This document shows, piece by piece, positions 8,349 to 16,058 of a stretch of DNA of 32,560 nucleotides. The position numbers and the translations under genes were made by a program. The DNA is taken from positions 1 through 32,560 of the forward strand of contig NZ_QUET01000034.1 in the NCBI RefSeq assembly GCF_003478445.1, in the 5' to 3' direction. How positions within the stretch are numbered: the first letter of the stretch is position 1; every line of letters begins with the position of its first letter. Under the pieces are notes generated by a model. That model did no database searches, was not told the DNA's origin, and was given only the letters and a program-made list of their open reading frames with translations. The DNA is from Roseburia sp. AM59-24XD. GTDB taxonomy: Bacteria; Bacillota; Clostridia; Lachnospirales; Lachnospiraceae.

Positions 8349-9137
8349 CTAACAATTCTTGAATGGTACAACCTTTACCTTCTGATCCTTTGGTGCAAGG
8401 AAGTTACCCATTCCAGCCTTCTGATCCTCTGTCTCGAAGCAGTCACCGAAAAGCTTCTCCTCGACCACGATTGCCTGATCGATATCTACCTGAAGACCAT
8501 CGTTGATCGCCTTCTTGCAGTTGCGGACAGCGATCGGAGCGTTCTTTGCGATGGTAGATGCCATCTTCTTTGCCTGCTCCATCAGCTCCTCCTGTGGATA
8601 AACTGCATTTACAAGACCGATTCTGTATGCCTCGTCAGCCTTGATATTGCGTGCAGTATAGATCAACTGCTTAGCCATACCTACACCAACAGTTCTTGCC
8701 AACCTCTGTGTACCACCGAAACCAGGTGTGATACCAAGACCAGCCTCAGGCTGACCAAACATTGCATTCTCAGAGCAGATACGGATATCGCAGCTCATAG
8801 AGATCTCGCAGCCGCCACCAAGAGCGAAGCCATTTACTGCAGCGATCACAGGGATTGGAAGAGTCTCAAGCTTGCGGAATACATCGTTTCCTTTCTTACC
8901 GAAAGCCTCTCCCTCTGCCTTTGTCAGTGTGCTCATCTCTCCGATATCAGCACCTGCAACAAAAGACTTGTCTCCTGCGCCTGTCAGGATCACGCATCTT
9001 ACAGTATCCAGATCGATCGCATCCAGTGTCTGATCCAGTTCATCAAGAACCTGGCTGTTCAGAGCATTGAGTGCCTTTGGACGATTGATCGTGATGGTTG
9101 CAACAGCACCATCTACTTCATATAAAATGAAATCCAT
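8349..9137 (-). CDS. crt: Enoyl-CoA hydratase/crotonase
   Basis: Crotonase dehydrates 3-hydroxybutyryl-CoA to crotonyl-CoA. The 262-residue protein has the family layout: ITINRPKALNAL near residue 20, the oxyanion-hole segment SFVAGADIGEM (58-68), NGFALGGGCEISMSCDIRI with catalytic Glu111, and GQPEAGLGITPGFGGTQRL with catalytic Glu131. The ATG at 9137 has AAGGAG about eleven bases upstream. It follows thl by 21 bases and precedes hbd by 82 bases, in which there is a strong hairpin. The nearest alternative reading is a general enoyl-CoA hydratase, but the operon makes crotonase the natural call. Confidence 0.95.
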   Translation of the reverse strand: MDFILYEVDGAVATITINRPKALNALNSQVLDELDQTLDAIDLDTVRCVILTGAGDKSFVAGADIGEMSTLTKAEGEAFGKKGNDVFRKLETLPIPVIAAVNGFALGGGCEISMSCDIRICSENAMFGQPEAGLGITPGFGGTQRLARTVGVGMAKQLIYTARNIKADEAYRIGLVNAVYPQEELMEQAKKMASTIAKNAPIAVRNCKKAINDGLQVDIDQAIVVEEKLFGDCFETEDQKAGMGNFLAPKDQKVKVVPFKNC

Positions 9138-9158
9138 AGTAGTGTATCTCCTTTTTAA

Positions 9159-10355
9159 TTATTTGTAAGCTTCAACGATTGTAGAGCAGCCCATTCCACC
9201 ACCGATACAAAGAGTAGCAAGACCTCTGTTTGCTCCCTCTTTCTGCATCTCATGAAGAAGTGTAACAAGGATACGGCATCCGGAAGCTCCAACAGGATGT
9301 CCAAGTGCGATAGCACCACCGTTTTTGTTTACCTTAGACATATCGAAGTTTAAGTCTCTTGCAACTGCTACAGACTGTGCTGCAAATGCCTCGTTTGCCT
9401 CGATAAGATCAATGTCATCAATTGTAAAACCTGTCTTAGCAAGAACTTTCTTTGTAGAAGCAACAGGACCAACACCCATGATCTCAGGACGAACACCGCC
9501 AAGTGCTCCGGCTACGAATGTAGCCATAGGCTTAACACCAAGCTCTTTTGCTTTCTCTTCTGTCATAACTACAACAGCTGCTGCACCATCATTGATACCT
9601 GATGCGTTACCGGCTGTAACAACACCGCCCTCTTTACCGGAGCAGCATTTCAGCTTGGAAAGGCCCTCTGCTGTTGTGCCTGGACGTGGTCCCTCATCCT
9701 TAGAGAAAATGATCGGCTCTTTTGTCTTGCGATCAACACCGGTCTGTACAGGAACGATCTCATCATCAAACTTGCCTGCTGCGATAGCTGCCTCGCACTT
9801 CTGCTGGCTGTTTGCTGCGAACTCATCGAGCTCTTCGCGGGTAAGACCCCACTCATCAGCAACGTTCTCTGCTGTGATCATCATATGATACTGATTAAAT
9901 GCATCCCAGAGTGCATCGTTTACCATTGTATCAACGAGCTTACCATTGTTCATACGGTATCCGTAACGACCCTGCATCATTGCGTAAGGAGCCATAGACA
10001 TATTCTCCATACCACCTGCAACAACGATATCAGCATCGCCTGCTTCGATCATCTGAGCAGCCATGTTGACACAATTCAGACCGGAACCACATACTACGTT
10101 AACTGTTACAGCAGGTGTCTCAACAGGGAGACCAGCTTTGATAGATGCCTGACGTGCTACGTTCTGTCCGAGACCTGCCTGAATTACGCAGCCCATGTAT
10201 ACATGATCTACCTGATCAGCCGGTACACCGGCTCTGTTCAGAGCTTCCTTGATAACTACAGAACCTAATACAGGAGCCGGAGTCTTGCTGAGTCCTCCAC
10301 CCATCTTTCCGATAGCGGTACGACAAGCGCCTGCTAAAACAATTTTCTTTGCCAT
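9159..10355 (-). CDS. thl: Acetyl-CoA C-acetyltransferase (thiolase)
   Basis: Thiolase condenses two acetyl-CoA to acetoacetyl-CoA, the entry step of butyrate synthesis. The 398-residue protein has the nucleophilic Cys89 in [12 protein letters not shown], the GMENMS segment, [11 protein letters not shown], the NEAFA motif, His353 in [10 protein letters not shown] and Cys383 in CIGGGMG. The ATG at 10355 is chosen because GGAGG lies nearby upstream and the protein then begins [17 protein letters not shown] as in the family; a longer reading adds 34 unrelated residues. It is the first gene of the operon, and its upstream region is shared with the divergent but gene. Some annotators use thlA or atoB for this gene. 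Confidence 0.96.
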   Translation of the reverse strand: MAKKIVLAGACRTAIGKMGGGLSKTPAPVLGSVVIKEALNRAGVPADQVDHVYMGCVIQAGLGQNVARQASIKAGLPVETPAVTVNVVCGSGLNCVNMAAQMIEAGDADIVVAGGMENMSMAPYAMMQGRYGYRMNNGKLVDTMVNDALWDAFNQYHMMITAENVADEWGLTREELDEFAANSQQKCEAAIAAGKFDDEIVPVQTGVDRKTKEPIIFSKDEGPRPGTTAEGLSKLKCCSGKEGGVVTAGNASGINDGAAAVVVMTEEKAKELGVKPMATFVAGALGGVRPEIMGVGPVASTKKVLAKTGFTIDDIDLIEANEAFAAQSVAVARDLNFDMSKVNKNGGAIALGHPVGASGCRILVTLLHEMQKEGANRGLATLCIGGGMGCSTIVEAYK

Positions 10356-10479
10356 AATAAAAAATCCTCCTTCTATTTTCTTATACAGCCACTCCTGCAT
10401 AGCAGGTTGTGAAAAATGACGAAAAATGTATGTACTATTTTTATCGTTATTAACCACATTAGTGACCTAACTACTCTCA

Positions 10480-10508
10480 ATGATATATCAAACTTCCAAA
10501 AATGGCAA
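10480..10508 (-). promoter_or_regulatory. Candidate promoter of the thl operon
   Basis: On the minus strand TTGCCA (10503-10508), a 17-base spacer and TATCAT (10480-10485) form a fair sigma-A promoter. This would give a leader of roughly 120 bases before the thl ATG. Confidence 0.4.
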
Positions 10509-10583
10509 GCCTTTTTCCCATATTACCGTGCAAACCGCACAAATAGGGCTGCCGCCCTGCCACCTCTTTTCCAAACTGCCAGT

Positions 10584-10611
10584 CCCTGCTGATTTGCCCC
10601 CTGCTGATTGC
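10584..10611 (+). repeat. Direct repeat upstream of but
   Basis: CCCTGCTGATTTGC at 10584-10597 is followed by CCCTGCTGATTGC at 10599-10611, a spacing of 15 bases. The pair ends 13 bases before the candidate -35 of but, where an activator or repressor could bind. It might also be chance. Confidence 0.5.
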
Positions 10612-10624
10612 ATGTATTTAACAT

Positions 10625-10653
10625 TTGCGCGCCGTATCAAAAAGTGGTATTCT
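10625..10653 (+). promoter_or_regulatory. Weak candidate promoter of but
   Basis: TTGCGC (10625-10630), a 17-base spacer and TATTCT (10648-10653) precede the but ATG by about 130 bases. Both boxes deviate from consensus. Confidence 0.3.
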
Positions 10654-10750
10654 ATACCTATATGTGTAGAAAGTGCAGAGCAAATGAAAAGTTTTCTCAT
10701 AAGACTGCTCTTCCCACAGGTGATCTTATACGATCTACCGAGAAATCAAA

Positions 10751-10770
10751 TGTGATGATGCTTCATCACA
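10751..10770 (+). promoter_or_regulatory. Perfect stem-loop before the but ribosome binding site
   Basis: TGTGATGA (10751-10758) and TCATCACA (10763-10770) form a perfect 8-bp inverted repeat with the four-base loop TGCT. The GGAGG ribosome binding site starts at 10775 and the ATG at 10785, so the stem ends four bases before the ribosome site. It may stabilise the mRNA 5' region, tune translation, or be an operator in DNA. Confidence 0.55.
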
Positions 10771-10784
10771 GAATGGAGGAAATC

Positions 10785-12127
10785 ATGGATTACAAGGAAA
10801 TGTATTCGAAAAAACTCGTCAGTGCAGACGATGCCGTCCGCGAGATCAAATCCGGTGACTGGGTTGATTACGGCTGGGCTGCAACAACTGTTATCGATCT
10901 TGATAAGGCACTGGCAAAGCGTATGCCGGAATTGACCGGTGTTAATATCCGGGGTGGAATTTTAATGAAAGAGCCTGAGATCTTTAAAATCGAGGATCCT
11001 GCCGCTCATTTTGCATGGAACTCATGGCACATGGGAGGTATCGAGCGTAAGGCGATCGCCAAGGGCTTCAGCTTCTATGCTCCGATCCGTTATTCCGAGC
11101 TTCCAAGATATTACCGCGAATCACAGACACCGCCTGATGTTGCTATGCTTCAGGTTGCTCCAATGGACGAACACGGCTATTTCAACCTTGGACCAAGTCC
11201 TTCTCATGCAATGGCATGCATCCGTTCTGCCAAGAAGGTTATCGTCGAGGTAAACCAGAACATGCCTGTCTGCCTGGGCGGCTTTGATAACTGTGTCAGC
11301 ATCAAGGATGTCGATCTCATCGTAGAAGGCTCCAACACAGAGCTTTATGAGCTGGGTGGCGGCGGAGCTGCTACTGATATCGACCACGCTGTCGCAAAAT
11401 ATATCGTTGATCAGATCCTGACGGAGCCTGCCTCCAGCTTGGTATCGGCGGTATGCCAAACGCAGTAGGTTCCCTGATCGCCGAGTCTGACCTGAAGGAT
11501 CTTGGTGTACATACCGAGATGTATGTCGATGCATTTGTTGACATTGCCAAGGCAGGTAAGATCACCGGTATGAGAAAGAATATCGATAAGGGGCGTCAGG
11601 TATACGGCTTCGCTGCAGGAACCAAGAAGCTTTATGATTACCTGAACAACAATCCGGAATGTATGGCTGCTCCTGTTGAGTACACCAATGATATCCGTTC
11701 GATCTCTTCTCTGGATAATTTCATGTCCATCAACAATGCCGTTGATATTGATCTGTTCGGTCAGGTTAATGCAGAGTCAGCAGGTATCAAGCACATTAGC
11801 GGTGCCGGTGGACAGCTCGACTTCGTTCTGGGCGCTTATCTTTCCAACGGCGGCAAGAGCTTTATCTGTATGTCTTCTACTTTTAAGACAAAGGATGGCA
11901 CTGTAACATCACGTATCAAGCCAACCTTAAGCAACGGCTCCATCGTTACGGATACCAGAGCAAACATCCACTACTTCGTTACAGAGTATGGCATTGTCAA
12001 TCTGAAGGGTCTTTCAACCTGGCAGAAGGCAGAGGCTCTGATCTCCGTTGCACATCCTGATTTCCGTGATCAGCTGATCGCAGAGGCAGATAAGCTTCAT
12101 ATCTGGAGAAACAGCAACAAACGATAA
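10785..12127 (+). CDS. but: Butyryl-CoA:acetate CoA-transferase, with a one-base frameshift
   Basis: This enzyme exchanges CoA from butyryl-CoA to external acetate, releasing butyrate and acetyl-CoA; it is the last step in many gut butyrate producers. The protein resembles the Roseburia/Eubacterium rectale enzymes closely, e.g. [47 protein letters not shown] and [20 protein letters not shown]. The Glu of GVHTEM (about residue 245) aligns with the catalytic Glu of the family. The first part is in one frame to about 11416 (IVDQI). The rest is in the next frame from [17 protein letters not shown]. Adding one C to the CC at 11417-11418 gives IPDGAC and a protein of 447 residues, the normal size. 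The ATG at 10785 has GGAGG upstream and begins [17 protein letters not shown] as in the family. The related 4-hydroxybutyrate CoA-transferase is the main alternative. It is the only plus-strand gene in the window. Confidence 0.9.
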
Positions 12128-12194
12128 ATCAAGTTTCTTTATCTTATTATAATACGACGCCGGAAGATGCTTTCCTGCTTCTTTCCGGCAAGCA

Positions 12195-12228
12195 AAAAAG
12201 CTATGAGTCTCAATGCTCATAGCTTTTT
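12195..12228 (+). terminator. Intrinsic terminator after but
   Basis: A 13-bp perfect stem (12195-12207 with 12216-12228) encloses an eight-base loop and ends in five T residues. The opposite strand also has a T run, so it can work for the convergent thioesterase transcript. A second hairpin with GCCGGAA/TTCCGGC arms lies just before it (about 12160-12190). Confidence 0.88.
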
Positions 12229-12263
12229 AATATATCGGAAAATATTCTTAACGTAGTGCGATT

Positions 12264-12294
12264 CCTCCGAGAATTGCTTCGCAATTTCCAGAGG
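12264..12294. other. Hairpin in the convergent gap after the thioesterase gene
   Basis: AATTGC/GCAATT arms (12272-12277 and 12281-12286) with a TTC loop are flanked by CCTC (12264-12267) and GAGG (12291-12294), which could extend the stem across a 4x4 internal loop. There is no T tract. The function is unknown. Confidence 0.35.
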
Positions 12295-12358
12295 GCAAAA
12301 CGTCGGTTCCACCCTTTATGATAGATAGGACTAACAAACTCATTTCTATGTCATTCTA

Positions 12359-12747
12359 TTAACCCTCCAGCTTACGGTCAGTCTTTTCCTGGAACTTCTT
12401 GCTCTCAATGATAAAACGCTCATGCGTTCCCTTTCCGATCAATCCCTTTGCATCATAAGCTTCCACGGAAAATACAAGCTTTCTTCCCTCAATAGCAACA
12501 AGCTGCTGTCGCAGGTGATCTTCATTCCAATCGGCGAAGAAGCAACATGCTCAATCTCCACCTTCGTGCCAACTGTGCCACAGCCCTCGTTCAGCTTGTC
12601 TGCCACGCTCATAAATGCAGTCTTCTCCATTAAAGCGAGCATTGCAGGTGTTGCAAATACATCCATCACTCCGCTTCCCATTGTCTTTGCCGTATACCGG
12701 TCTGTTACAACCATTTCCTGATGTCCCTTGATTCCTACTTCTAACAT
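12359..12747 (-). CDS. Hotdog-fold thioesterase (FlK-like), with a one-base frameshift
   Basis: A small acyl-CoA thioesterase-like protein. The in-frame N-terminal part (MLEVGIKGHQEMVVTD to GMKITCDS) includes MGSGVMDVFATPAMLALMEK, GTVGTKVEIEHVASSPIGM and the Glu/His-rich layout of fluoroacetyl-CoA-type thioesterases. The frame then breaks near 12501-12507. One restored base continues it as LVAIEGRKLVFSVEAYDAKG and GKGTHERFIIESKKFQEK to a TAA at 12359-12361, giving 129 residues, the normal family length. The restored C-terminal end carries the GxGxHER motif common to this group. The gene is convergent with but across 231 bases. A role in releasing or repairing acyl-CoA is plausible, but its substrate cannot be read from the sequence. 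Confidence 0.8.
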
Positions 12748-12863
12748 ATTCTTAACCTCATCTTTCTATTTCGTAAAAGCGTCAACTGTCTCTGGCATTC
12801 ATCGCAGCCCACAGTTTCCTATTATCTGTTCAGAGCATTTCATACAACTCCTGATTCCGCAGC

Positions 12864-13490
12864 TCAGACCTTCTCCACTTCCGGAAATAACTCCTGAAAA
12901 TACGGAAGATCGCATATCCAGTTACAGAAGGTATGCCATTCCTGAAGCTTATGTCCTCTGCGGGCACGATACATCGCAATCGCATTCTCATAGGACATCG
13001 TGCAGGTTCTCATCTGATGATAACTCTCCGGCAGAAGCTGGATCATACTGTACCAGAGCGCCTTATCCTTCGTTTCCATATATTTCTGACGAATCTGCTC
13101 CAGACATTCGATCATCTGATCCATCTGTGCCTCTGCCTCCGGGACCATGTGATCCATACTAAAATCCTCGCGTTCAAACGGCTTGCTGTGGATCTTATGC
13201 ATGGTGCTGGTAGAATTGGCTACAGTGCCTACCTTATAGGTGTCGTACTCCTTCCACCAGTAGATTGGGGCTGTGATATCCACCGTGATAAATATCTGAC
13301 GGATAAATTTGCGATGATCATTGCCCGCCTGGCACAAACGCTTGGCAAGCTGCAGATCATTCTCTCCAAACACAAACTCTCCCTGCTCATTGATATGACT
13401 GTCACCTCTCGCCCAGCTGTTTAACGGGTTTCTGGCACCTCGCATGGCATTTTCCATGTTCATCACTGATGTTCTTTCCAATGTTATCAT
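12864..13490 (-). CDS. Divergent ThyX-like (FAD-dependent thymidylate synthase-like) protein
   Basis: A 208-residue soluble protein with no signal or membrane segment. Its layout resembles ThyX. A central block, YWWKEYDTYK (77-86) followed by ANSTSTMH (91-98), fits the place of the ThyX signature (W-x-RHR...N-E-x-S-x-R-Y). A C-terminal block, TCTMSYENAIAMYRARRGHKLQEW (about 162-185, with RARRGH), fits the Arg/His substrate-binding end. The RHR triplet itself is absent, replaced by acidic and aromatic residues, so canonical thymidylate synthesis is doubtful. The ATG at 13490 has AAAGGAG upstream. It is 15 bases downstream of the 80-residue gene and appears to be the last gene of the J-domain operon. 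The ThyX link is by pattern only; an unrelated fold remains possible. Confidence 0.5.
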   Translation of the reverse strand: MITLERTSVMNMENAMRGARNPLNSWARGDSHINEQGEFVFGENDLQLAKRLCQAGNDHRKFIRQIFITVDITAPIYWWKEYDTYKVGTVANSTSTMHKIHSKPFEREDFSMDHMVPEAEAQMDQMIECLEQIRQKYMETKDKALWYSMIQLLPESYHQMRTCTMSYENAIAMYRARRGHKLQEWHTFCNWICDLPYFQELFPEVEKV

Positions 13491-13505
13491 TTTCTCTCTC
13501 CTTTA

Positions 13506-13748
13506 TTATTCTACAGGATCCTCGTCAAACTCAACAATGACGTAATATCCGCGCTCTGTCTTCTCGACATCCTTAACCACGCCGTCCAGTGTCTTAAGAC
13601 GTTGCGGAAGCTTGTAGCATCCGGACATGGCAACCGCCGGATTAATGATATAACTATAGTTGAGTGCCGTTTTCTTCTCAGTAACATTCACTGCATCTCC
13701 GGGCTTTACAAGACCCGGACGCTCCATCTTAAAACGCATCTCCCTCAT
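13506..13748 (-). CDS. Hypothetical 80-residue protein
   Basis: I do not recognise this protein. It is a small, mostly beta-like protein beginning MREMRFKMERPGLVKPGDAV, followed by an Asn/Tyr segment (NYSYIINP) and ending in GYYVIVEFDEDPVE. The GLVKPGDAV and VVKDVEKTERGYYVIVEF strands resemble small beta-barrel folds, but no family can be named. The ATG at 13748 is chosen because AAGGAG lies nine bases upstream; a longer reading would run back into the J-domain gene and add a Leu/Arg-rich stretch that looks like a shadow of that gene. It lies 17 bases after the J-domain gene and 15 bases before the ThyX-like gene, so all are probably cotranscribed. Confidence 0.7.
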   Translation of the reverse strand: MREMRFKMERPGLVKPGDAVNVTEKKTALNYSYIINPAVAMSGCYKLPQRLKTLDGVVKDVEKTERGYYVIVEFDEDPVE

Positions 13749-13765
13749 CCTGTCCCGCTCCTTTC

Positions 13766-14425
13766 TTAACAATAATAACCGCCGCCAAAGCATAGATTGC
13801 AAAACATATCTCCAATGCAAAGATACAGGCACAGATCCGAGCTGCAACCAAAGGACGGCTGATAATCACGCTGCATTCCCTGATACCATGTTCCTCCGGA
13901 CTCAAGCATGCGGACAAGCTGCTGGTACTGCTGATTGTATGGCTCCTGCATGACTGCCTGCCTTGCGTATTCTAATGCCATCAGATTATTACCAAGTCCC
14001 ATATTGGCAACCGCGCTCAGATAATACCATTGACCGGTTCTCTCCTGCATCTGGTTCAACACATTGATCGCATCATTGTAATAATGATTCTGAATATAAA
14101 TCGCGGCAGACTTCAGATGCATCACATATTCCTCACTCTGCCCTTCTGCACGAAAGCCTCCGTCGAATCCCTGAAATCCACCATAGCCGCCATAACCGCT
14201 GTAGCCCCGGGAACCGCCGCTCTGTGCGCCCCCGTGCTCACGTTCATTAATGATCTGCTGATACGCCTGCTGCAGCTCCTTGAACTTCTCCTCCGCCTCT
14301 TCCTTATGTGGATTATTAATATTGGCATCCGGATGATACTTCCGGCTCAGTGTACGATATGCTTTTTTAATCTCGCTGTCAGAGGCATCTCTGGAAACCC
14401 CTAAGACCTGATACGGATCTGTCAT
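13766..14425 (-). CDS. J-domain protein with Gly/Tyr linker and Cys-rich C-terminus
   Basis: A 219-residue DnaJ-type cochaperone. Residues 1-65 form a J domain ([20 protein letters not shown]) with the HPD motif at 31-33, which stimulates DnaK ATPase activity. A Gly/Tyr-rich linker (about 70-90) follows, then a helical region with a TPR-like repeat ([20 protein letters not shown] and [20 protein letters not shown]). The end is Cys- and aromatic-rich ([20 protein letters not shown]), so it may bind metal or membrane. It lacks the DnaJ zinc fingers and C-terminal substrate domains. The ATG at 14425 overlaps the stop of the DUF5685-like gene (ATGA), indicating translational coupling; a second in-frame ATG at 14440 is less likely. 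The partnership with the preceding gene suggests a dedicated chaperone function. Confidence 0.88.
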   Translation of the reverse strand: MTDPYQVLGVSRDASDSEIKKAYRTLSRKYHPDANINNPHKEEAEEKFKELQQAYQQIINEREHGGAQSGGSRGYSGYGGYGGFQGFDGGFRAEGQSEEYVMHLKSAAIYIQNHYYNDAINVLNQMQERTGQWYYLSAVANMGLGNNLMALEYARQAVMQEPYNQQYQQLVRMLESGGTWYQGMQRDYQPSFGCSSDLCLYLCIGDMFCNLCFGGGYYC

Positions 14426-15285
14426 CCTTTCTCGCTCCATTTCTCCTGATTCGTTCTGTCTGTATGCCGGTCAAATTTCGTCCATACGCCGGAATACAGT
14501 ATGTTCCTCATGATCTCCACATCCTCCACCAGCGGAAGACGTTCAAAATGATAGCATACCCGTGAGATCATCTGCGTCAATATCTCCCGGACGTTCTGTG
14601 TCTGCTGCTTACTCCGAAGCACTTTCTGATCCGGTAAATTAAGTAGCAGCGGATTATAGCTGCCTTCCTTTTCATCGTCCTCCAGATCATCCCAGGCATC
14701 CAGAAGATAAATAAACTTTCCAAGATAAAAGCCCAGATAATACAAATCCTCTCTCCACATATCCTGCTCCACGGTAAAGATCTCCCCGCAGATCCTGCCA
14801 AAGATCCCGGACACTCTGTCAAGGTTTGTCTCACCCGCCTCTTCTGCCTCAGAAAGCTCCTCAAGACAGCTTCGTACTGTCTCTGCCTTGTCCGGGTACT
14901 CGGCTGAAACTCTCCTGCCGGCATGCTTCAGTCCAAGTCCGTATCCGCCCCGCAGCAGATTACGGTCATCCTTCCAGTCATCAACACATTTATAATAGGT
15001 CAACAGGATGTTCATCGCCGCCGCATATCCAACATAAACCGTATCATACTTGCGTCTTCTGTGCAAGGGATGCGCCAGACAATTACTCTCGCTGACCGTC
15101 TTGTTCGGCTCATACAGGGAAGATAACAAAAGTGCCAGAAATGTCATATCATAATTGAGTGATATCCTGCCAAGAATGCCATGATCCTTCTGCAGTCTTT
15201 GGCAGAGTCCGCAGTACCATGCCCGGTACTCCTCCAGCTCTCTGACCTTCAATTCTCCCTGATTGGGAATGACGTAACCAAACAT
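14422..15285 (-). CDS. DUF5685-like protein with two Asp-rich motifs
   Basis: A 287-residue soluble, helix-rich protein of unknown function that matches my memory of the DUF5685 family of Firmicutes. It begins [20 protein letters not shown] and has a WYCGLCQRL Cys motif (about 23-31). Two acidic clusters, VDDWKDD (101-107) and [11 protein letters not shown] (194-204), lie about 95 residues apart. The second follows a [10 protein letters not shown] helix. Paired Asp-rich motifs on helices occur in the class I isoprenoid synthase fold, where they bind Mg-diphosphate; the match here is only suggestive. The ATG at 15285 has AGGGAG upstream. It overlaps the J-domain gene by four bases and begins 11 bases after the zinc-ribbon gene, so the three are one operon. 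Confidence 0.8.
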   Translation of the reverse strand: MFGYVIPNQGELKVRELEEYRAWYCGLCQRLQKDHGILGRISLNYDMTFLALLLSSLYEPNKTVSESNCLAHPLHRRRKYDTVYVGYAAAMNILLTYYKCVDDWKDDRNLLRGGYGLGLKHAGRRVSAEYPDKAETVRSCLEELSEAEEAGETNLDRVSGIFGRICGEIFTVEQDMWREDLYYLGFYLGKFIYLLDAWDDLEDDEKEGSYNPLLLNLPDQKVLRSKQQTQNVREILTQMISRVCYHFERLPLVEDVEIMRNILYSGVWTKFDRHTDRTNQEKWSEKG

Positions 15286-15296
15286 CCGATCTCCCT

Positions 15297-15704
15297 CTAG
15301 CTCTTCTTGATAAATTCCGTCTTACACATCGGGCAGGTGATGGCAATCTTGCCCTTCCCCTTCGGCACACGGATACTTTGTCCGCAGTTCGGGCAACGGA
15401 AGATACGATGTGTCTTTCTCTGCTGCATATTGTTCCGCTCGCGGCTGAAAAAACACTTTACGCGATTGTGATGTCTTAAATACCACTCATTCTCCCGATA
15501 CCGCTGATAATGATTCCTTGAAAATGTACGGTAATACGAATAGATCAAAATAATCACGACAAGCACACTGACAATCAGCTTAAAAACATCATGCCGGATA
15601 AATAACTGAATAAACATCAATAGAAACGCTAATGTTACCAAAAAATGTGAAAAGTGGTCTACTCCATAACGTCCCTGCATAAACCGGCGAAACCAATCCC
15701 GCAT
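15297..15704 (-). CDS. Small membrane protein with C-terminal zinc ribbon
   Basis: A 135-residue protein. Residues about 17-55 contain two closely spaced hydrophobic segments (FLVTLAFLLMFIQLFI and FKLIVSVLVVIILIYSYY). A basic stretch follows, then a zinc ribbon with RCPNCGQSIRVPKGKGKI and ITCPMC, that is CxxC-x(n)-CxxC with 16-20 residues between the pairs. Such proteins are common in Lachnospiraceae, but the function is unknown to me. The ATG at 15704 has GGAGG six bases upstream and lies behind a good promoter; the longer reading adds an unlikely Arg/Leu-rich leader. It is the first gene of the operon with the DUF5685-like and J-domain genes. Confidence 0.82.
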   Translation of the reverse strand: MRDWFRRFMQGRYGVDHFSHFLVTLAFLLMFIQLFIRHDVFKLIVSVLVVIILIYSYYRTFSRNHYQRYRENEWYLRHHNRVKCFFSRERNNMQQRKTHRIFRCPNCGQSIRVPKGKGKIAITCPMCKTEFIKKS

Positions 15705-15785
15705 ACGGCACCTCCATATCAACAAATCACTTATGTCCGGCAATCGAAGAATGATCCGCCGACACACAATTCAACTTCTTCTTTA

Positions 15786-15813
15786 ATCATACTAGCAAAC
15801 AGGCAAAATGCAA
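15786..15813 (-). promoter_or_regulatory. Promoter of the zinc-ribbon/DUF5685/J-domain operon
   Basis: On the minus strand TTGCAT (15808-15813), a 16-base spacer and TATGAT (15786-15791) lie about 80 bases upstream of the first gene. Confidence 0.55.
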
Positions 15814-15881
15814 TGAATGAAAAACAAAATATTTCTAAAACTTCTATAAACACCGCGTTCTCCGTTTTTGGGTACAAAAAA

Positions 15882-15953
15882 AGCACGAGACGGGATTCGA
15901 ACCCGCGACCCTCGCCTTGGCAAGGCGATACTCCACCACTGAGCCACTCGTGC
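15882..15953 (-). tRNA. tRNA-Gly(GCC)
   Basis: A 72-base cloverleaf. The acceptor arms GCACGAG/CTCGTGC pair fully, the anticodon stem TCGCC/GGCGA holds the loop TTGCCAA (anticodon GCC), and the T arm has GGTTCGAATCC. CCA is not encoded. A run of seven T residues begins just after the acceptor stem and probably ends transcription. A strong promoter lies 42 bases upstream. Confidence 0.97.
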
Positions 15954-15994
15954 ATTTCGCTTTCCGACAACCGCTTGTCTCAAGCACAAGTAGT

Positions 15995-16023
15995 ATTCTA
16001 TCGGAAAGCGTGTGATTTGTCAA
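15995..16023 (-). promoter_or_regulatory. Promoter of tRNA-Gly
   Basis: On the minus strand TTGACA (16018-16023), a 17-base spacer and TAGAAT (15995-16000): a near-consensus sigma-A promoter placed correctly for the tRNA. Confidence 0.85.
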
Positions 16024-16058
16024 CCACTTTTTTTTATTTTTTTTATTTTTGCATCATT

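Larger units (their letters stand above)
10356..10784. other. 429-base divergent intergenic region between thl and but
   Basis: No gene is seen here. The region holds the ribosome binding sites of both genes, one candidate promoter for each direction, a direct repeat of CCCTGCTGATT and a perfect hairpin just before the but ribosome binding site. A short palindrome GTTATTAAC (10446-10454) lies in the thl leader. A single regulator could act on both genes from here, but no known operator is recognisable. Confidence 0.6.

Noticed and set aside
10401..10454. Possible Rex operator near thl
   Set aside because: TTGTGAAAAAT and the palindrome GTTATTAAC resemble parts of Rex sites, but no full TTGTTAAN4TTAACAA palindrome is present.
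13729..13917. Alternative frame with a hydrophobic helix at the end of the J-domain gene
   Set aside because: The helix-like stretch suggested a missed frameshift, but the in-frame Cys-rich ending fits this protein type and gives a clean stop.
16023..16058. Terminator directly after purL
   Set aside because: The plus strand is T-rich, but on the minus strand this is an A-rich stretch with no stem; read-through toward tRNA-Gly is possible.
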